Below are positions 8,921 to 17,799 of a stretch of DNA of 64,000 nucleotides, piece by piece. The stretch comes from Streptomyces caeruleatus (GTDB lineage: Bacteria > Actinomycetota > Actinomycetes > Streptomycetales > Streptomycetaceae), in NCBI RefSeq assembly GCF_001514235.1, contig NZ_KQ948936.1:186001-250000 (forward strand), in the 5' to 3' direction. Each line of letters opens with the position of its first letter. The stretch's first letter is position 1. Below the pieces are notes generated by a model. It was given only the letters and a program-made list of their open reading frames with translations, made no database searches and was not told the DNA's origin. Position numbers and translations under genes: made by a program.

Positions 8921-9892
8921 ATGCCCGTCACGGTCGTCCGTTTCAACCTCGTCGAGCCCGACGCGACCCCCGCCTCCCTCGCCGCCCGCTACCGGGCGGC
9001 CCTGGAGATGGCCGCGTACGCCGACGAGCACGGCGTCACCACCGTGCAGACCGAGGAGCACCACGGCGCCGAGAACAACTGGCTGCCCTCGCCCTTCGGC
9101 TTCGCTGCCGCGGTCTTCGGCGCGACCAGGCGCCTCGCGGTCACCGTCTCGGCGATCATCGGCCCGCTGCACGACCCGCTGCGGCTCGCCGAGGAGATCG
9201 CGGTCCTGGACCTGCTGAGCGGCGGCCGGCTGGTGACGGTCGCCGGGATCGGGTACCGGCCCGAGGAGTACGCCCACTTCGACGTGGAGTGGAAGCGGCG
9301 CGGCGAACTCCAGGACGAGCTGCTGGAGACGCTGCTGAAGGCGTGGACCGGCGAGGAGTTCGAGTACCGGGGCCGTACGGTGCGGGTCACTCCGCGCCCG
9401 TTCACCGATCCGCACCCGCTGCTGCTGGTCGGCGGCTCCTCGAAGGCCGCCGCCCGCCGGGCCGCCCGGTTCGGCCTGCCGTTCTTCCCCAGCGCGCATC
9501 TGCCGGAGCTGGAGGCGTACTACAAGGAGCGGCTCGTCGAGTACGGCACCGAGGGCTGGACGATGATGCCGGCCGCGGAGACGCCGCTGCTGCACGTCGC
9601 CGAGGATCCCGACCGGGCGTGGGCCCGGTACGGCGGGCACTTCCTGCACGAGGCACGGACGTACGCCTCCTGGCAGTCCGGCGACGTCCGCTCGGCGGTG
9701 AAGTCGGCGGCCACGACGGTGGCGGAGCTGCGCGCCGAGGGCGTGTACCGGATCGTGACGCCGCAGGAGTGTGTGGCGCTGGGGTTCGACAACTACGTGC
9801 TGCACCCCCTGTCGGGCGGGATGCCGGTGGAGGAGGGGTGGCGGAGCCTGCGGCTGTTCGCGCAGGAGGTGCTTCCGGCCTTGGGCGGATGA
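8921..9892 (+). CDS. LLM-class flavin-dependent oxidoreductase
   Basis: A 323-residue luciferase-like monooxygenase family protein with a TIM-barrel fold and probable F420 or FMN cofactor. Family landmarks are the N-terminal TVQTEEHHGAENNWLPSP motif, the IGPLHDPLRLAEEIAVLD segment, the GRLVTVAGIGYRPEEY loop and the PLLLVGGSSKAAARRAARFG motif. The ATG at 8921 follows GGTGAAGGGGG. Substrate cannot be predicted. The window also encodes CofC for F420 synthesis, so F420 use is plausible but not shown. The gene is monocistronic and convergent with the sugar transporter. Confidence 0.85.
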   Translation: MPVTVVRFNLVEPDATPASLAARYRAALEMAAYADEHGVTTVQTEEHHGAENNWLPSPFGFAAAVFGATRRLAVTVSAIIGPLHDPLRLAEEIAVLDLLSGGRLVTVAGIGYRPEEYAHFDVEWKRRGELQDELLETLLKAWTGEEFEYRGRTVRVTPRPFTDPHPLLLVGGSSKAAARRAARFGLPFFPSAHLPELEAYYKERLVEYGTEGWTMMPAAETPLLHVAEDPDRAWARYGGHFLHEARTYASWQSGDVRSAVKSAATTVAELRAEGVYRIVTPQECVALGFDNYVLHPLSGGMPVEEGWRSLRLFAQEVLPALGG

Positions 9893-9931
9893 GCCGCGCG
9901 CAGAGCGGATGTCCGATGGCCTACGGACGCA

Positions 9932-9974
9932 CCGCCGCCCCCGGTCCGGGCAGTGGCCGGACCGCGGGCGGCGG
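9932..9974. terminator. Hairpin between LLM oxidoreductase and sugar permease genes
   Basis: Two nested GC-rich arms (CCGCCGCCC and CGGTCCGG) close on each other with one C-C mismatch and a 7-nt loop, between convergent genes. Confidence 0.65.
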
Positions 9975-10034
9975 CGGGGTTACGGGAGGAGGGGCAGCGG
10001 GGACTTGGCCCTTCCCCCCGAGTTCGGGGGCCGG

Positions 10035-11450
10035 TCAGCCCATCTCCTCCAGCTTCTTGCCCTTGGTCTCGGGCACGAACTTGAGGATGAAGGGGATGGA
10101 GAGGAAGGCGAACACCGCGTACATGACGTAGGTGAGCGACAGGTTCCAGTCCGACAGGTCCGGGAAGGTGATCGTGATCACCCAGTTGGCGATCCACTGG
10201 GCCGAGGCGGCCACGCCCAGGGCGGCGGCGCGGATCTTGTTGGGGAAGACCTCGCCGAGCATGACCCAGACGACCACGCCCCACGACATGGCGAAGAAGA
10301 GGACGAAGGCGTTGGCGGCGATCAGCGCGACGTAGCCCTGCGCGGTCGGCAGCGGGTCGTTGCCGTTCTGGAAGGAGAAGGCCCAGGCGGCCGCCGCGAG
10401 CGAGATGCCCATGCCGACGGAGCCAATGAGGGCGAGCGGCTTGCGGCCGAGGCGGTCGACGAAGATCATCGCGATCACGGTGCCGATGATGTTGATGATC
10501 GAGGTCTCGAACGAGTAGAAGAACGAGCTCGACGGGTCGACACCGACGGACTGCCACAGCAGGTTCGAGTAGTAGAAGATGACGTTGATGCCGACCAGCT
10601 GCTGGAAGACGGAGAGGCCGATACCGATCCAGACGATCGGCAGGAGACCGAAGCGGCCGCCCAGCAGATCCTTGAACGTGGACTTGTGGTCGCTGCGCAT
10701 GGCCTGGTCGATCTCGGCGACCCGGGCGTCCAGGTCCACGCCGCCCTCGACGTCGCCGAGCACCTTCTTGGCGTCCTCGACGCGGCCGACGCTGATCAGA
10801 TAGCGCGGGGACTCGGGGATCGCGAAGGACAGCAGGCCGTAGACGAGGGCGGGCACGAGCATCACGCCGAGCATCCACTGCCAGGCCTCCAGGCCCGCGA
10901 CCGTCCCGCGCTCCTCGCCGTCGGCCATGTTGAGGATGGCCCAGTTGACGAGCTGGGAGACGGCGATGCCGATGACGATGGCGGCCTGCTGGAACGAGGC
11001 GAGCCTGCCCCGGTACGCGGGCGGGGCGACCTCGGCGATGTAGGCCGGGCCGATCACCGAGGCCATACCGATGGCGATACCGCCGAGCACACGCCAGGCG
11101 GCGAGGTCCCAGGCGGCGAACGGGAGGCCGGAACCGACGGCGCTCACGGCGAACAGCACCGCCGCGATCTGCATGACGCGGATCCGGCCGATGCGGTCGG
11201 CTATGCGGCCGGCGATGGCGGCGCCCACGGCACTGCCGAGCAGGGCGCTGGCGGCGACGGTCCCGGTGACGCCGGAGCTGAGGTCGAACCGGGCCTGGAT
11301 GCCGCCGTTGGCTCCGTTGATCACGGAACTGTCGTAACCGAACAGGAAGCCGCCCATGGCGGCCGCCGCGGCGATGAAGACGACGTGCCCGAGATGTTCG
11401 GGATGAGCCGTCCTGGCTCCTGACGTGGGTGCCTGCGCTGTGCTGGTCAC
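10035..11450 (-). CDS. glcP: MFS sugar/proton symporter, glucose permease GlcP type
   Basis: A 471-residue, 12-helix major facilitator of the sugar porter family. Signatures are GGFLFGYDSSVING in helix 1, RIADRIGRIRVM after helix 2, PESPRYLISVGR before the central loop, DRLGRKPLALIG, and the C-terminal PETKGKKLEEMG. Sequence is close to my recollection of S. coelicolor GlcP, so glucose is the likely substrate, imported with protons. The GTG at 11450 is preceded by AGGAG. The promoter upstream carries a LacI-type palindrome. The gene lies downstream of smc but is separated by its own promoter region. Confidence 0.88.
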   Translation of the reverse strand: MTSTAQAPTSGARTAHPEHLGHVVFIAAAAAMGGFLFGYDSSVINGANGGIQARFDLSSGVTGTVAASALLGSAVGAAIAGRIADRIGRIRVMQIAAVLFAVSAVGSGLPFAAWDLAAWRVLGGIAIGMASVIGPAYIAEVAPPAYRGRLASFQQAAIVIGIAVSQLVNWAILNMADGEERGTVAGLEAWQWMLGVMLVPALVYGLLSFAIPESPRYLISVGRVEDAKKVLGDVEGGVDLDARVAEIDQAMRSDHKSTFKDLLGGRFGLLPIVWIGIGLSVFQQLVGINVIFYYSNLLWQSVGVDPSSSFFYSFETSIINIIGTVIAMIFVDRLGRKPLALIGSVGMGISLAAAAWAFSFQNGNDPLPTAQGYVALIAANAFVLFFAMSWGVVVWVMLGEVFPNKIRAAALGVAASAQWIANWVITITFPDLSDWNLSLTYVMYAVFAFLSIPFILKFVPETKGKKLEEMG

Positions 11451-11525
11451 GTGTACTCCTCGGGCCACCGGCAACGCTGCCGGGTGGGGGTCAGCCGCTC
11501 CAAGTAGTGATACCTGAAGGTAAAA

Positions 11526-11535
11526 GCAACGTTGC
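11526..11535 (-). promoter_or_regulatory. LacI-family-like operator at the glcP promoter
   Basis: Perfect palindrome GCAACGTTGC with a central CpG, as in many LacI/GalR operators. It lies immediately downstream of the predicted -10, so a bound repressor would block initiation. The regulator is not encoded nearby. Confidence 0.6.
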
Positions 11536-11537
11536 AG

Positions 11538-11565
11538 AGACTATGCCTTCAAGTTTCGAAGTCAA
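11538..11565 (-). promoter_or_regulatory. Predicted glcP promoter
   Basis: On the minus strand TTGACT, a 16-bp spacer, then TAGTCT, about 88 bp upstream of the GTG. Two copies of AAGTTTCGA lie in the same region exactly 30 bp apart (11551 and 11581). The first falls inside the spacer. Confidence 0.5.
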
Positions 11566-11685
11566 TAGGCGAGTGGCTGTAAGTTTCGAGACGCGAACAG
11601 GTGACGCGCGTTCACTTCTTGAAGTAATCGTGAAAGTCGCAGGGCATGGCTGGGGTGCCGCCGGGCTCATCGCCCGGGGCTGATG

Positions 11686-14600
11686 TCAGCGAAGCCGTTG
11701 GCTGATGACCTTCGACACACCGTCGCCCTGCATGGAGACGCCGTACAGCGCGTCGGCGACCTCCATCGTGCGCTTCTGGTGCGTGATCACGATCAGCTGC
11801 GAGGCCTCCTGCAGCTCCTGCATGATGCGGATCAGCCGCTGGAGGTTGGTGTCGTCGAGGGCGGCCTCGACCTCGTCCATGACGTAGAACGGGCTGGGGC
11901 GGGCCTTGAAGATCGACACCAGCAGCGCTACGGCGGTCAGCGACCGCTCGCCACCGGAGAGCAGGCTCAGCCGCTTGACCTTCTTGCCCGGAGGGCGTGC
12001 CTCGACGTCGACACCCGTGGTGAGCATGTTGTCGGGATCGGTCAGGATCAGCCGTCCCTCGCCCCCGGGGAACAGTCGGCTGAACACACCCTCGAACTCC
12101 CGGGCCGTGTCCCAGTAGGCCTCGGTGAAGACCTGCTCGACGCGTTCGTCGACCTCCTTGACGACCTGGAGCAGGTCAGCCCGGGTCTTCTTCAGGTCTT
12201 CGAGCTGCTCGCTGAGGAACTTGTGCCGTTCCTCCAGCGCCGCGAACTCCTCAAGGGCGAGCGGGTTGACCTTGCCGAGCTGCTGGTAGGCACGCTCGGC
12301 CGTCTTGAGCCGCTTCTCCTGCTCGGCCCGGAAGAACGGCTTGGGCTGGTTGCGGGGGTGCTCGGGGTCCTCGGGGAGCTGCTCGCCCTCCGCGGCCAGG
12401 GAGGGCGGTACGAGCTGGTGGGGGCCGTACTCGGAGACGAGCCCGGCGGGCTCCACGCCCAGCTCCTCCAGCGCCTTGGTCTCCAGCTGCTCGATCCGCA
12501 TCCGCTTCTCGGCGCCGAGGACCTCGCCGCGGTGCACGGAGTCGGTCAGCTTGTCGAGTTCGGCCTTGAGGTCACGGCCCTGACCGCGGGCGACGGTGAG
12601 TTCCTGCTCGCGCCGCGCCTTGGCGGCCTCGGCGGCGGTGCGTTCCTCGTCGGCGCGGGCCAGGGAGACCTCGACATGGGCGAGCAGCTGCCGGGTGCCG
12701 GAGGCGACGGCCTCGGCGACGGCCGCCTCGTGCCGCAGCCGGGCCCTGCGCTGCTCGGCACGCGCGCGTGCGTCCCGCTCCGCTCGGGCGGCGCGGTCGA
12801 GCGAGTCGGCGCGGCCGGCGAGTCCCTTGACCCGTTCTTCGTGGGTACGGACCTGGAGGCGGGCCTCCATCTCGGTCTGGCGGGCGTTGGCGCCGTCGGC
12901 GGCGAGACGGTCCCGTACCGATGTGTCGGGTTCCTCCTCGACCAGCATCTCCTCGGCCACGGCGAGTCGTTCGGCGAGTTCCTCGACCTCCTGGAGTGCC
13001 TTGTCGAGGGCGTCCTGGGCCCGTGCGGCGGCGGCCACGGAGCGCTCCGCTTCGCCGGCCGCGCCCCTTGCCTGGCCCGCGAGCCGGCCGAGCTGCTGGG
13101 CGACCGCGGACTTCTCCCGGTCGGCCGCCCGGCGCCGCTCCCCCAGCTCCTCGACGAGCGCGGCGGATGCCTTGCGGCGCTCGGTCGCCGCGTGCTGGGC
13201 CTCGGCCAGTTCCTCGCAGCGCACTGCCAGCTCTTCCAGCTCGGCGACGGCCTCGTCCACGGAGGCCTGTACTTCGAGGAGGCTGGGTGCGCCTGCGGAG
13301 CCGCCGTGGGCGAAGTGGGCGCCGAGGAGGTCGCCTTCGGCGGTTACGGCGGTGAGGTGGGGGTGGGCGTAGACGAGCTCCTCGGCGTCTTCCAGGGTGG
13401 GGACGACGACGATGCCGTGGAGGAGGCGTCGTACCGCGGGCATGAGTTCGGAAGGGCCACGGACGAAATCTGCCACGAGACGCTCCGCGGGTTGTGCCGC
13501 GGCAGGAAGCGCCGCGTCATGCTGTCGGGCGCCTGCGGGATCGTTGTGGCTGGTCGCGCAGTTCCCCGCGCCCCTTGGGGGCGCTGAATCCTCCGGCGTT
13601 CCCGCCAGCAGCAAGGACGCGCGTCCGCCATCCTGCTTACGGAGCAGACGGATCGCCTCCGCCGCGGCGGACGGTGACGTCACCGCGAGCGCGTCCGCAG
13701 CCGCGCCGAAGGCAGCCGCCAGGGCGACCTCGTAGCCGGGTGTCACCGTCAGCATCTCCGCCGCCGGGCCGAGGAGACCGGTCAGTCGGTCACGGGCACC
13801 GAGCAGTATCCCTGTGCCGTCCTTGCGGCGCAGGCCGAGCGCCAGCGCATCACGGCGGGCCTCGGTCGCGGCGCGCGCTCGTTCGGCCGCCGTGGCCGCC
13901 TCCCGGGCCGCCGTCAGGGCCGCCTCCGCCTCCCTCAGGCGCCCCTTCGCCGCGTCGTGCTGCTCGCCGAGTTCCGCGTCGCCGGCGTCCAGGCCGTCGA
14001 CCTCGACCTTGAGGGCCTCGTACTCCTCCTGCGCGGCGAACGCCCGCTCCTGGGCCTCGTCCCGTGCGGCGGCCAGGCGGTCGATCTCGGCCTGGGCGGA
14101 GGCCGCGCGTGAACGGGCCGCGTTGACCTGCCCGTTCAGCCGGGCGAGGCCCTCGCGGCGGTCGGCGATGGCGCGGGCGACGTCCTTGAGGCGCCGCTCC
14201 TCCTGCGTGAGCTCGCGTTCCAGTTCGGCGCGGTGGGCGACCGTGTCCTCCAGGGCGCGCTCGGCCGCCTCCAGGGCCGCTTCGAGTTCGGCCTCCTGCT
14301 CGCGGATGCGGGCGGCCTCGCGCTCCATGTCCTCGGGGTCGCGGCCCCGGCGTTCCTCCGGCGGCGCGGACGTGGCGCTCTTCACGCGCGCGTCGGCCAG
14401 CGAGATCGTGCCGCGCACCCGCTCGGCGAGCTGGGACAGCTCGTACCAGGTCTGCTGGGCGCGCTGGAGGCGCGGCGTGAGCTGTCGTACCTCGTCCTCC
14501 AGGAGGGCCTCGCGCTGGAGCGCCTTCTTCAGCTCCTGCTCGGCGGCCTCCTTGCGCTCCTTCAGCGCGGCCTCGTCGGCGACCTCGGCCTGGAGCGCCT

Positions 14601-15315
14601 GACGGAGCCCTACGAGATCGTCGGCGAGGAGACGGAGGCGGGCGTCGCGCAGGTCGGCCTGGATGACGGCGGCCCGGCGCGCCACCGCCGCCTGCCGGCC
14701 GAGCGGCTTGAGCTGCCGGCGCAACTCGTCCGTCAGGTCCTGCACGCGCGCGAGGTTGGCCTGCATCGCGTCCAGCTTCCGCAGCGCCTTCTCCTTGCGC
14801 TTGCGGTGCTTGAGGACGCCCGCGGCCTCCTCGATGAAGGCGCGGCGGCCCATGGGGTCGGCGTGCAGCACGGAGTCGAGCTGGCCCTGGCCGACGATGA
14901 CGTGCATCTCGCGGCCGATGCCGGAGTCGGAGAGCAGTTCCTGGATATCGAGGAGACGGCAGGTGTCGCCGTTGATCTGGTACTCGCTGCCGCCGTTGCG
15001 GAACATGATCCGCGTGATGGTGACCTCGGCGTACTCGATGGGCAGTGCGCCGTCCGAGTTGTCGATGGTCAGCGAAACCTCGGCTCGGCCGAGTGGCGGA
15101 CGGCCGGTCGTGCCGGCGAAGATGACGTCCTCCATCTTGCCGCCGCGCAGCGACTTGGCGCCCTGCTCGCCCATGACCCAGCTGAGGGCGTCCACGACAT
15201 TGGACTTGCCCGAGCCGTTCGGTCCGACGACACACGTGATTCCCGGCTCGAACCGGAGTGTGGTCGCCGAGGCGAACGACTTGAACCCGCGGAGGGTCAG
15301 GGCCTTGAGGTGCAC
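11686..15315 (-). CDS. smc: Chromosome segregation ATPase SMC
   Basis: SMC forms the DNA-organising condensin with ScpA and ScpB. The 1209-residue protein has an N-terminal Walker A (GPNGSGKSN, residues about 33-41), a long coiled coil, a hinge around residues 500-660, a second coiled coil, then signature LSGGERSLTAVALL and Walker B YVMDEVEAALDD. The GTG at 15315 (VHLKALTLRGFKSF) matches the family N terminus and has GGAAGG upstream. Oddity: between the two hinge halves lies an insert including RGAGNCATSH (residues about 581-590), which is the translation of a 30-bp repeat found elsewhere in this window. The reading frame is intact. Confidence 0.96.
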   Translation of the reverse strand: MHLKALTLRGFKSFASATTLRFEPGITCVVGPNGSGKSNVVDALSWVMGEQGAKSLRGGKMEDVIFAGTTGRPPLGRAEVSLTIDNSDGALPIEYAEVTITRIMFRNGGSEYQINGDTCRLLDIQELLSDSGIGREMHVIVGQGQLDSVLHADPMGRRAFIEEAAGVLKHRKRKEKALRKLDAMQANLARVQDLTDELRRQLKPLGRQAAVARRAAVIQADLRDARLRLLADDLVGLRQALQAEVADEAALKERKEAAEQELKKALQREALLEDEVRQLTPRLQRAQQTWYELSQLAERVRGTISLADARVKSATSAPPEERRGRDPEDMEREAARIREQEAELEAALEAAERALEDTVAHRAELERELTQEERRLKDVARAIADRREGLARLNGQVNAARSRAASAQAEIDRLAAARDEAQERAFAAQEEYEALKVEVDGLDAGDAELGEQHDAAKGRLREAEAALTAAREAATAAERARAATEARRDALALGLRRKDGTGILLGARDRLTGLLGPAAEMLTVTPGYEVALAAAFGAAADALAVTSPSAAAEAIRLLRKQDGGRASLLLAGTPEDSAPPRGAGNCATSHNDPAGARQHDAALPAAAQPAERLVADFVRGPSELMPAVRRLLHGIVVVPTLEDAEELVYAHPHLTAVTAEGDLLGAHFAHGGSAGAPSLLEVQASVDEAVAELEELAVRCEELAEAQHAATERRKASAALVEELGERRRAADREKSAVAQQLGRLAGQARGAAGEAERSVAAAARAQDALDKALQEVEELAERLAVAEEMLVEEEPDTSVRDRLAADGANARQTEMEARLQVRTHEERVKGLAGRADSLDRAARAERDARARAEQRRARLRHEAAVAEAVASGTRQLLAHVEVSLARADEERTAAEAAKARREQELTVARGQGRDLKAELDKLTDSVHRGEVLGAEKRMRIEQLETKALEELGVEPAGLVSEYGPHQLVPPSLAAEGEQLPEDPEHPRNQPKPFFRAEQEKRLKTAERAYQQLGKVNPLALEEFAALEERHKFLSEQLEDLKKTRADLLQVVKEVDERVEQVFTEAYWDTAREFEGVFSRLFPGGEGRLILTDPDNMLTTGVDVEARPPGKKVKRLSLLSGGERSLTAVALLVSIFKARPSPFYVMDEVEAALDDTNLQRLIRIMQELQEASQLIVITHQKRTMEVADALYGVSMQGDGVSKVISQRLR
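13546..13575 (-). repeat. 30-bp interspersed repeat inside smc
   Basis: On the minus strand it begins AGGGGCGCGGGGAACTGCGC and is identical over 30 bp to the copy at 44727-44756. It is translated in frame within the SMC hinge. Confidence 0.9.
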
Positions 15316-15445
15316 GCCGCTGGACTCTACCTTCCGCCCGGATGTCACTCCATGAACCCACGGTTTCACCGATGAACGTGCAGGGCACACCAGACGTTAA
15401 AGAGGGTGAAAGGATGCGCGGGGCAGTAAGCCGGGAGCAAGAAAG

Positions 15446-15467
15446 AAGGGACGCCGAAGCGTCCCTT
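15446..15467 (-). terminator. Intrinsic terminator of the small coiled-coil gene
   Basis: Perfect 9-bp stem AAGGGACGC / GCGTCCCTT with a 4-nt loop. On the minus strand it is followed by a pyrimidine/T-rich run (TTCTTTCTTG). It separates the small gene from smc. Confidence 0.8.
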
Positions 15468-15568
15468 GCAAACTCTGACGGCTGACTTTCCAGTCGTCTG
15501 ACAACTACTTAGCGGTGGGATACGGGCTGCCCAACCACTGCCTGTGCTGTCGTGGAGCGATGCAGTGA

Positions 15569-15772
15569 TCAGGTGAGCGCAGGCTCCGCCTGGTGTGCGT
15601 CGATGCTCTCCATGATCCTGTCGTGAGAAGCGGCAGCCGTCAGCGCGTCGTTCTCCGCCTGGATCCGACCGAGCTCGGATTCCAGGTCCTGTACGCGCTG
15701 CTGGAGCCGTCGCATCTCGGCGAGGAGTCGAGGGTCGGAGCCGCCGACGTAACCGAGAAGCGCCTTTGCCAT
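15569..15772 (-). CDS. Small conserved coiled-coil protein, unknown function
   Basis: A 67-residue protein (MAKALLGYVGGSDPRLLAEM, then a heptad-rich helix RRLQQRVQDLESELGRIQAENDALTAA). The coil resembles short leucine-zipper-like proteins kept beside smc in actinobacteria. The ATG has GGAGG 8 bp upstream and the gene has its own intrinsic terminator, so it is very likely real. Function is unknown. A link to SMC is only positional, and the hairpin before smc argues for separate transcription. Confidence 0.8.
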   Translation of the reverse strand: MAKALLGYVGGSDPRLLAEMRRLQQRVQDLESELGRIQAENDALTAAASHDRIMESIDAHQAEPALT

Positions 15773-16155
15773 GATGGATGGTCCTCCACAATGAGTGACC
15801 GACCGAAGCGGTGTGGGTCGTGAGGGATTCGCACCCGCGGTTGCTTGGCAGGCCTGGAGTTGTGCTGCCGTTCAGCCACGCCAAACAGCGAAGGTGCGCG
15901 GGGCTTTCAGCGTCTCACCAAAAAGTTTGACGGTCAACACGATCACGCCCCGTATTGGTGGGCGAACCCGGTGGCACACGGCCGGAAAGCGGCTGCGCGG
16001 CGACGTCTGCGGGGCCCTCGGGGCGTGGCGATCATCCTTGAGTGCGGAGCCTGCCACCACACGCGCTTCTTGGCAACCACCTGCTCATTTCTGCTCGGGG
16101 CAGTTGCCGGTGGCAGGTCCCTCCGCTTGCGCCAGGGCCGATTTACAGAAACGGC
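15773..16155. other. Intergenic region between small coiled-coil gene and acyP (383 bp)
   Basis: Should contain the promoter of the small coiled-coil gene. The stretch 15815-15895 has a T-arm-like motif on the minus strand but does not fold as a tRNA. I see no coding sequence with Streptomyces codon use. Confidence 0.4.
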
Positions 16156-16437
16156 TCAGCGGATGGCGAAGCCGTCGTAACCCCCACGAGGTGTGTCCCA
16201 GATCTCGGTGACACCGTCCACCCGCCCGGGCGTGTCGTCGCCCGCGAGCCAACCGAGGAGTCCTTCACAGCCTTCTCGTGAGCCCTCCGCGACCACCTGG
16301 ACCCGGCCGTCGGCCAAATTGAGAGCAAAACCACTCAGGCCGCCGATCTCGAGGGCCTTGGCCCGCGTGAACCAGCGGAAACCCACACCTTGGACGCGTC
16401 CACGTACCCAGGCGACCAGCCGTACATCCTCGCTCAT
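16156..16437 (-). CDS. acyP: Acylphosphatase
   Basis: A 93-residue small cytosolic enzyme hydrolysing acyl phosphates such as carbamoyl or acetyl phosphate. The phosphate-binding loop and catalytic arginine are in GRVQGVGFRWFTRAKA (residues about 13-28), and the catalytic asparagine is in FALNLADGRVQVVAEG. Length and motifs match the family throughout. The ATG is at 16437. It is divergent from the CAP-domain gene. In many actinobacteria acyP sits next to smc, as here. Confidence 0.95.
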   Translation of the reverse strand: MSEDVRLVAWVRGRVQGVGFRWFTRAKALEIGGLSGFALNLADGRVQVVAEGSREGCEGLLGWLAGDDTPGRVDGVTEIWDTPRGGYDGFAIR

Positions 16438-16525
16438 GACTGCAACCTAACGGGCCAATGTCTCTCCGGGCACTTCCTCCCCGGGCGCCATGGGGTACCG
16501 TCCCCACCCAATGAATCCCATATGA

Positions 16526-16547
16526 AACTCACACGATCGAGTGAGTT
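16526..16547 (+). promoter_or_regulatory. 22-bp near-perfect palindrome upstream of the CAP-domain gene
   Basis: AACTCAC-A-CGATCG-A-GTGAGTT: every position is symmetric except one A/A pair. It lies 43 bp before the ATG at 16590, in the divergent promoter region with acyP, the right place for an operator. The cognate regulator is unknown. Confidence 0.55.
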
Positions 16548-16589
16548 CTGTGTGGATCTTGAGACCGCAGGGACGAGGAAGGCCAGGAC

Positions 16590-17732
16590 ATGGGACGCCA
16601 CCGACGCTCCGCCGCCGGCCGCGCCGCCACGGGCCGCGCCACGGGGGTCACACATACGGACGGCTCCTTCACGGAGGGCAACGACCCACTGGACTCGTAC
16701 GGCGGCGACCGTCCGACGATTGGCATCGCGCCCTATCTGAACCCGGAGGCGTACGCCGAGGCCTACGCGAAGAGCGACGCCTACCTGTTCGCCTCGGACG
16801 ACGACTACGACCGGATCACCGGCACCACCACCTTCCCGGACACCGAGACGGCCGTGTTCCGCAGTGACGGCTTCACGCCCAGCGGCGGCTCCCGGCGCCC
16901 CGGGGGCGGCTCGCACCGTCGGCGCAAGAAGAAGGCCGTTGCGCCGGTGAAGACCGGGCTGCTCGGCGTCTCCGCGGCGGTCGCACTGGGCACGGTCGCG
17001 GTCGCCGCGGGCGTGGTGCCCGGCATCGACAACTACCAGCTCGGCGGCGGCAGCGGCGCGGACAAGGTGCAGGCCGCCGACACCCCGAGCAACGCCCCCA
17101 CCGAGCAGGGCGGCACGTCCGGCGACGCCGACAGCCAGGACAGCGGCTCCCCGGCCGACCGGGACGCCGAGCGGCCCACCTCGCCGGCCCCGTCGACGTC
17201 GTCGGCCGCACCGACGAAGACCCCGTCGAAGAAGCCGTCGGCCACGCCCAGCCAGAAGCCGAAGGAGACTCCTTCCCGTACGGCCACGAAGGCGCCGGAG
17301 AAGAAGAAGGAGCCCGAGCGCGAGCAGACCGGCGCCCCTGTGGAGATGTCCGCCCAGGCCGCCGCCGCGGCCGAGGTGCTCCAGCTCGTCAACCAGGAGC
17401 GCGCCCAGGTCGGCTGCAGCGCCGTGTCCGCCAACAGCTCGCTCACAGCCCTGGCCGAGAACTTCAGCGAGGACATGGCCGCGCGGGGCTTCTTCGACCA
17501 CACCGACCCGAGCGGGGCGTCCCCGTGGGACCGGGCCGCGAAGGCCGGCATAACGGACCTCGGCGGCGAGAACATAGCCCGCGGCCAGGCCGACGCGGCG
17601 GCGGTGATGGACGCCTGGATGAACAGCCCGGGCCACAAGGCCAACATCCTGAACTGCGACTTCAAGACCCTGGGAGTCGGCGTGCACTTCGGCGCCGGCG
17701 GGCCCTGGTGGACGCAGGACTTCGGGTACTAG
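16590..17732 (+). CDS. Membrane-anchored CAP-domain (SCP-like) protein
   Basis: A 380-residue protein with a cytoplasmic N terminus of about 120 residues ending in a basic patch (RRKKKAV). A single membrane helix follows (about residues 122-143, TGLLGVSAAVALGTVAVAAG), then a long Ser/Thr/Pro/Lys linker and a C-terminal CAP domain (about 250-380). Family motifs are GFFDHTDPSG, GENIARG, MNSPGHKANILN and WWTQDFGY. Topology places the CAP domain outside the membrane, spanning the wall through the linker. Bacterial CAP proteins have no single agreed function. The ATG follows GAGGAAGG. A 22-bp palindrome precedes it. Confidence 0.88.
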   Translation: MGRHRRSAAGRAATGRATGVTHTDGSFTEGNDPLDSYGGDRPTIGIAPYLNPEAYAEAYAKSDAYLFASDDDYDRITGTTTFPDTETAVFRSDGFTPSGGSRRPGGGSHRRRKKKAVAPVKTGLLGVSAAVALGTVAVAAGVVPGIDNYQLGGGSGADKVQAADTPSNAPTEQGGTSGDADSQDSGSPADRDAERPTSPAPSTSSAAPTKTPSKKPSATPSQKPKETPSRTATKAPEKKKEPEREQTGAPVEMSAQAAAAAEVLQLVNQERAQVGCSAVSANSSLTALAENFSEDMAARGFFDHTDPSGASPWDRAAKAGITDLGGENIARGQADAAAVMDAWMNSPGHKANILNCDFKTLGVGVHFGAGGPWWTQDFGY

Positions 17733-17750
17733 GAGCACAGCCCGTACGAC

Positions 17751-17794
17751 GAGGGGCTCCTCTCCGGTCCACGGTGACCGGAGAGGAGCCCCTC
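17751..17794. terminator. Strong bidirectional hairpin
   Basis: Perfect 19-bp stem with a 6-nt loop between the convergent CAP-domain and flavodoxin-like genes (stops at 17732 and 17800). Confidence 0.85.
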
Positions 17795-17799
17795 GCGCG

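Noticed and set aside
15815..15895. tRNA-like stretch on the minus strand (T-arm-like GGGTGCGAATCCC and a GCTG...CAGC D-arm-like hairpin)
   Set aside because: No 7-bp acceptor stem or proper anticodon arm can be formed; at most a degenerate relic.
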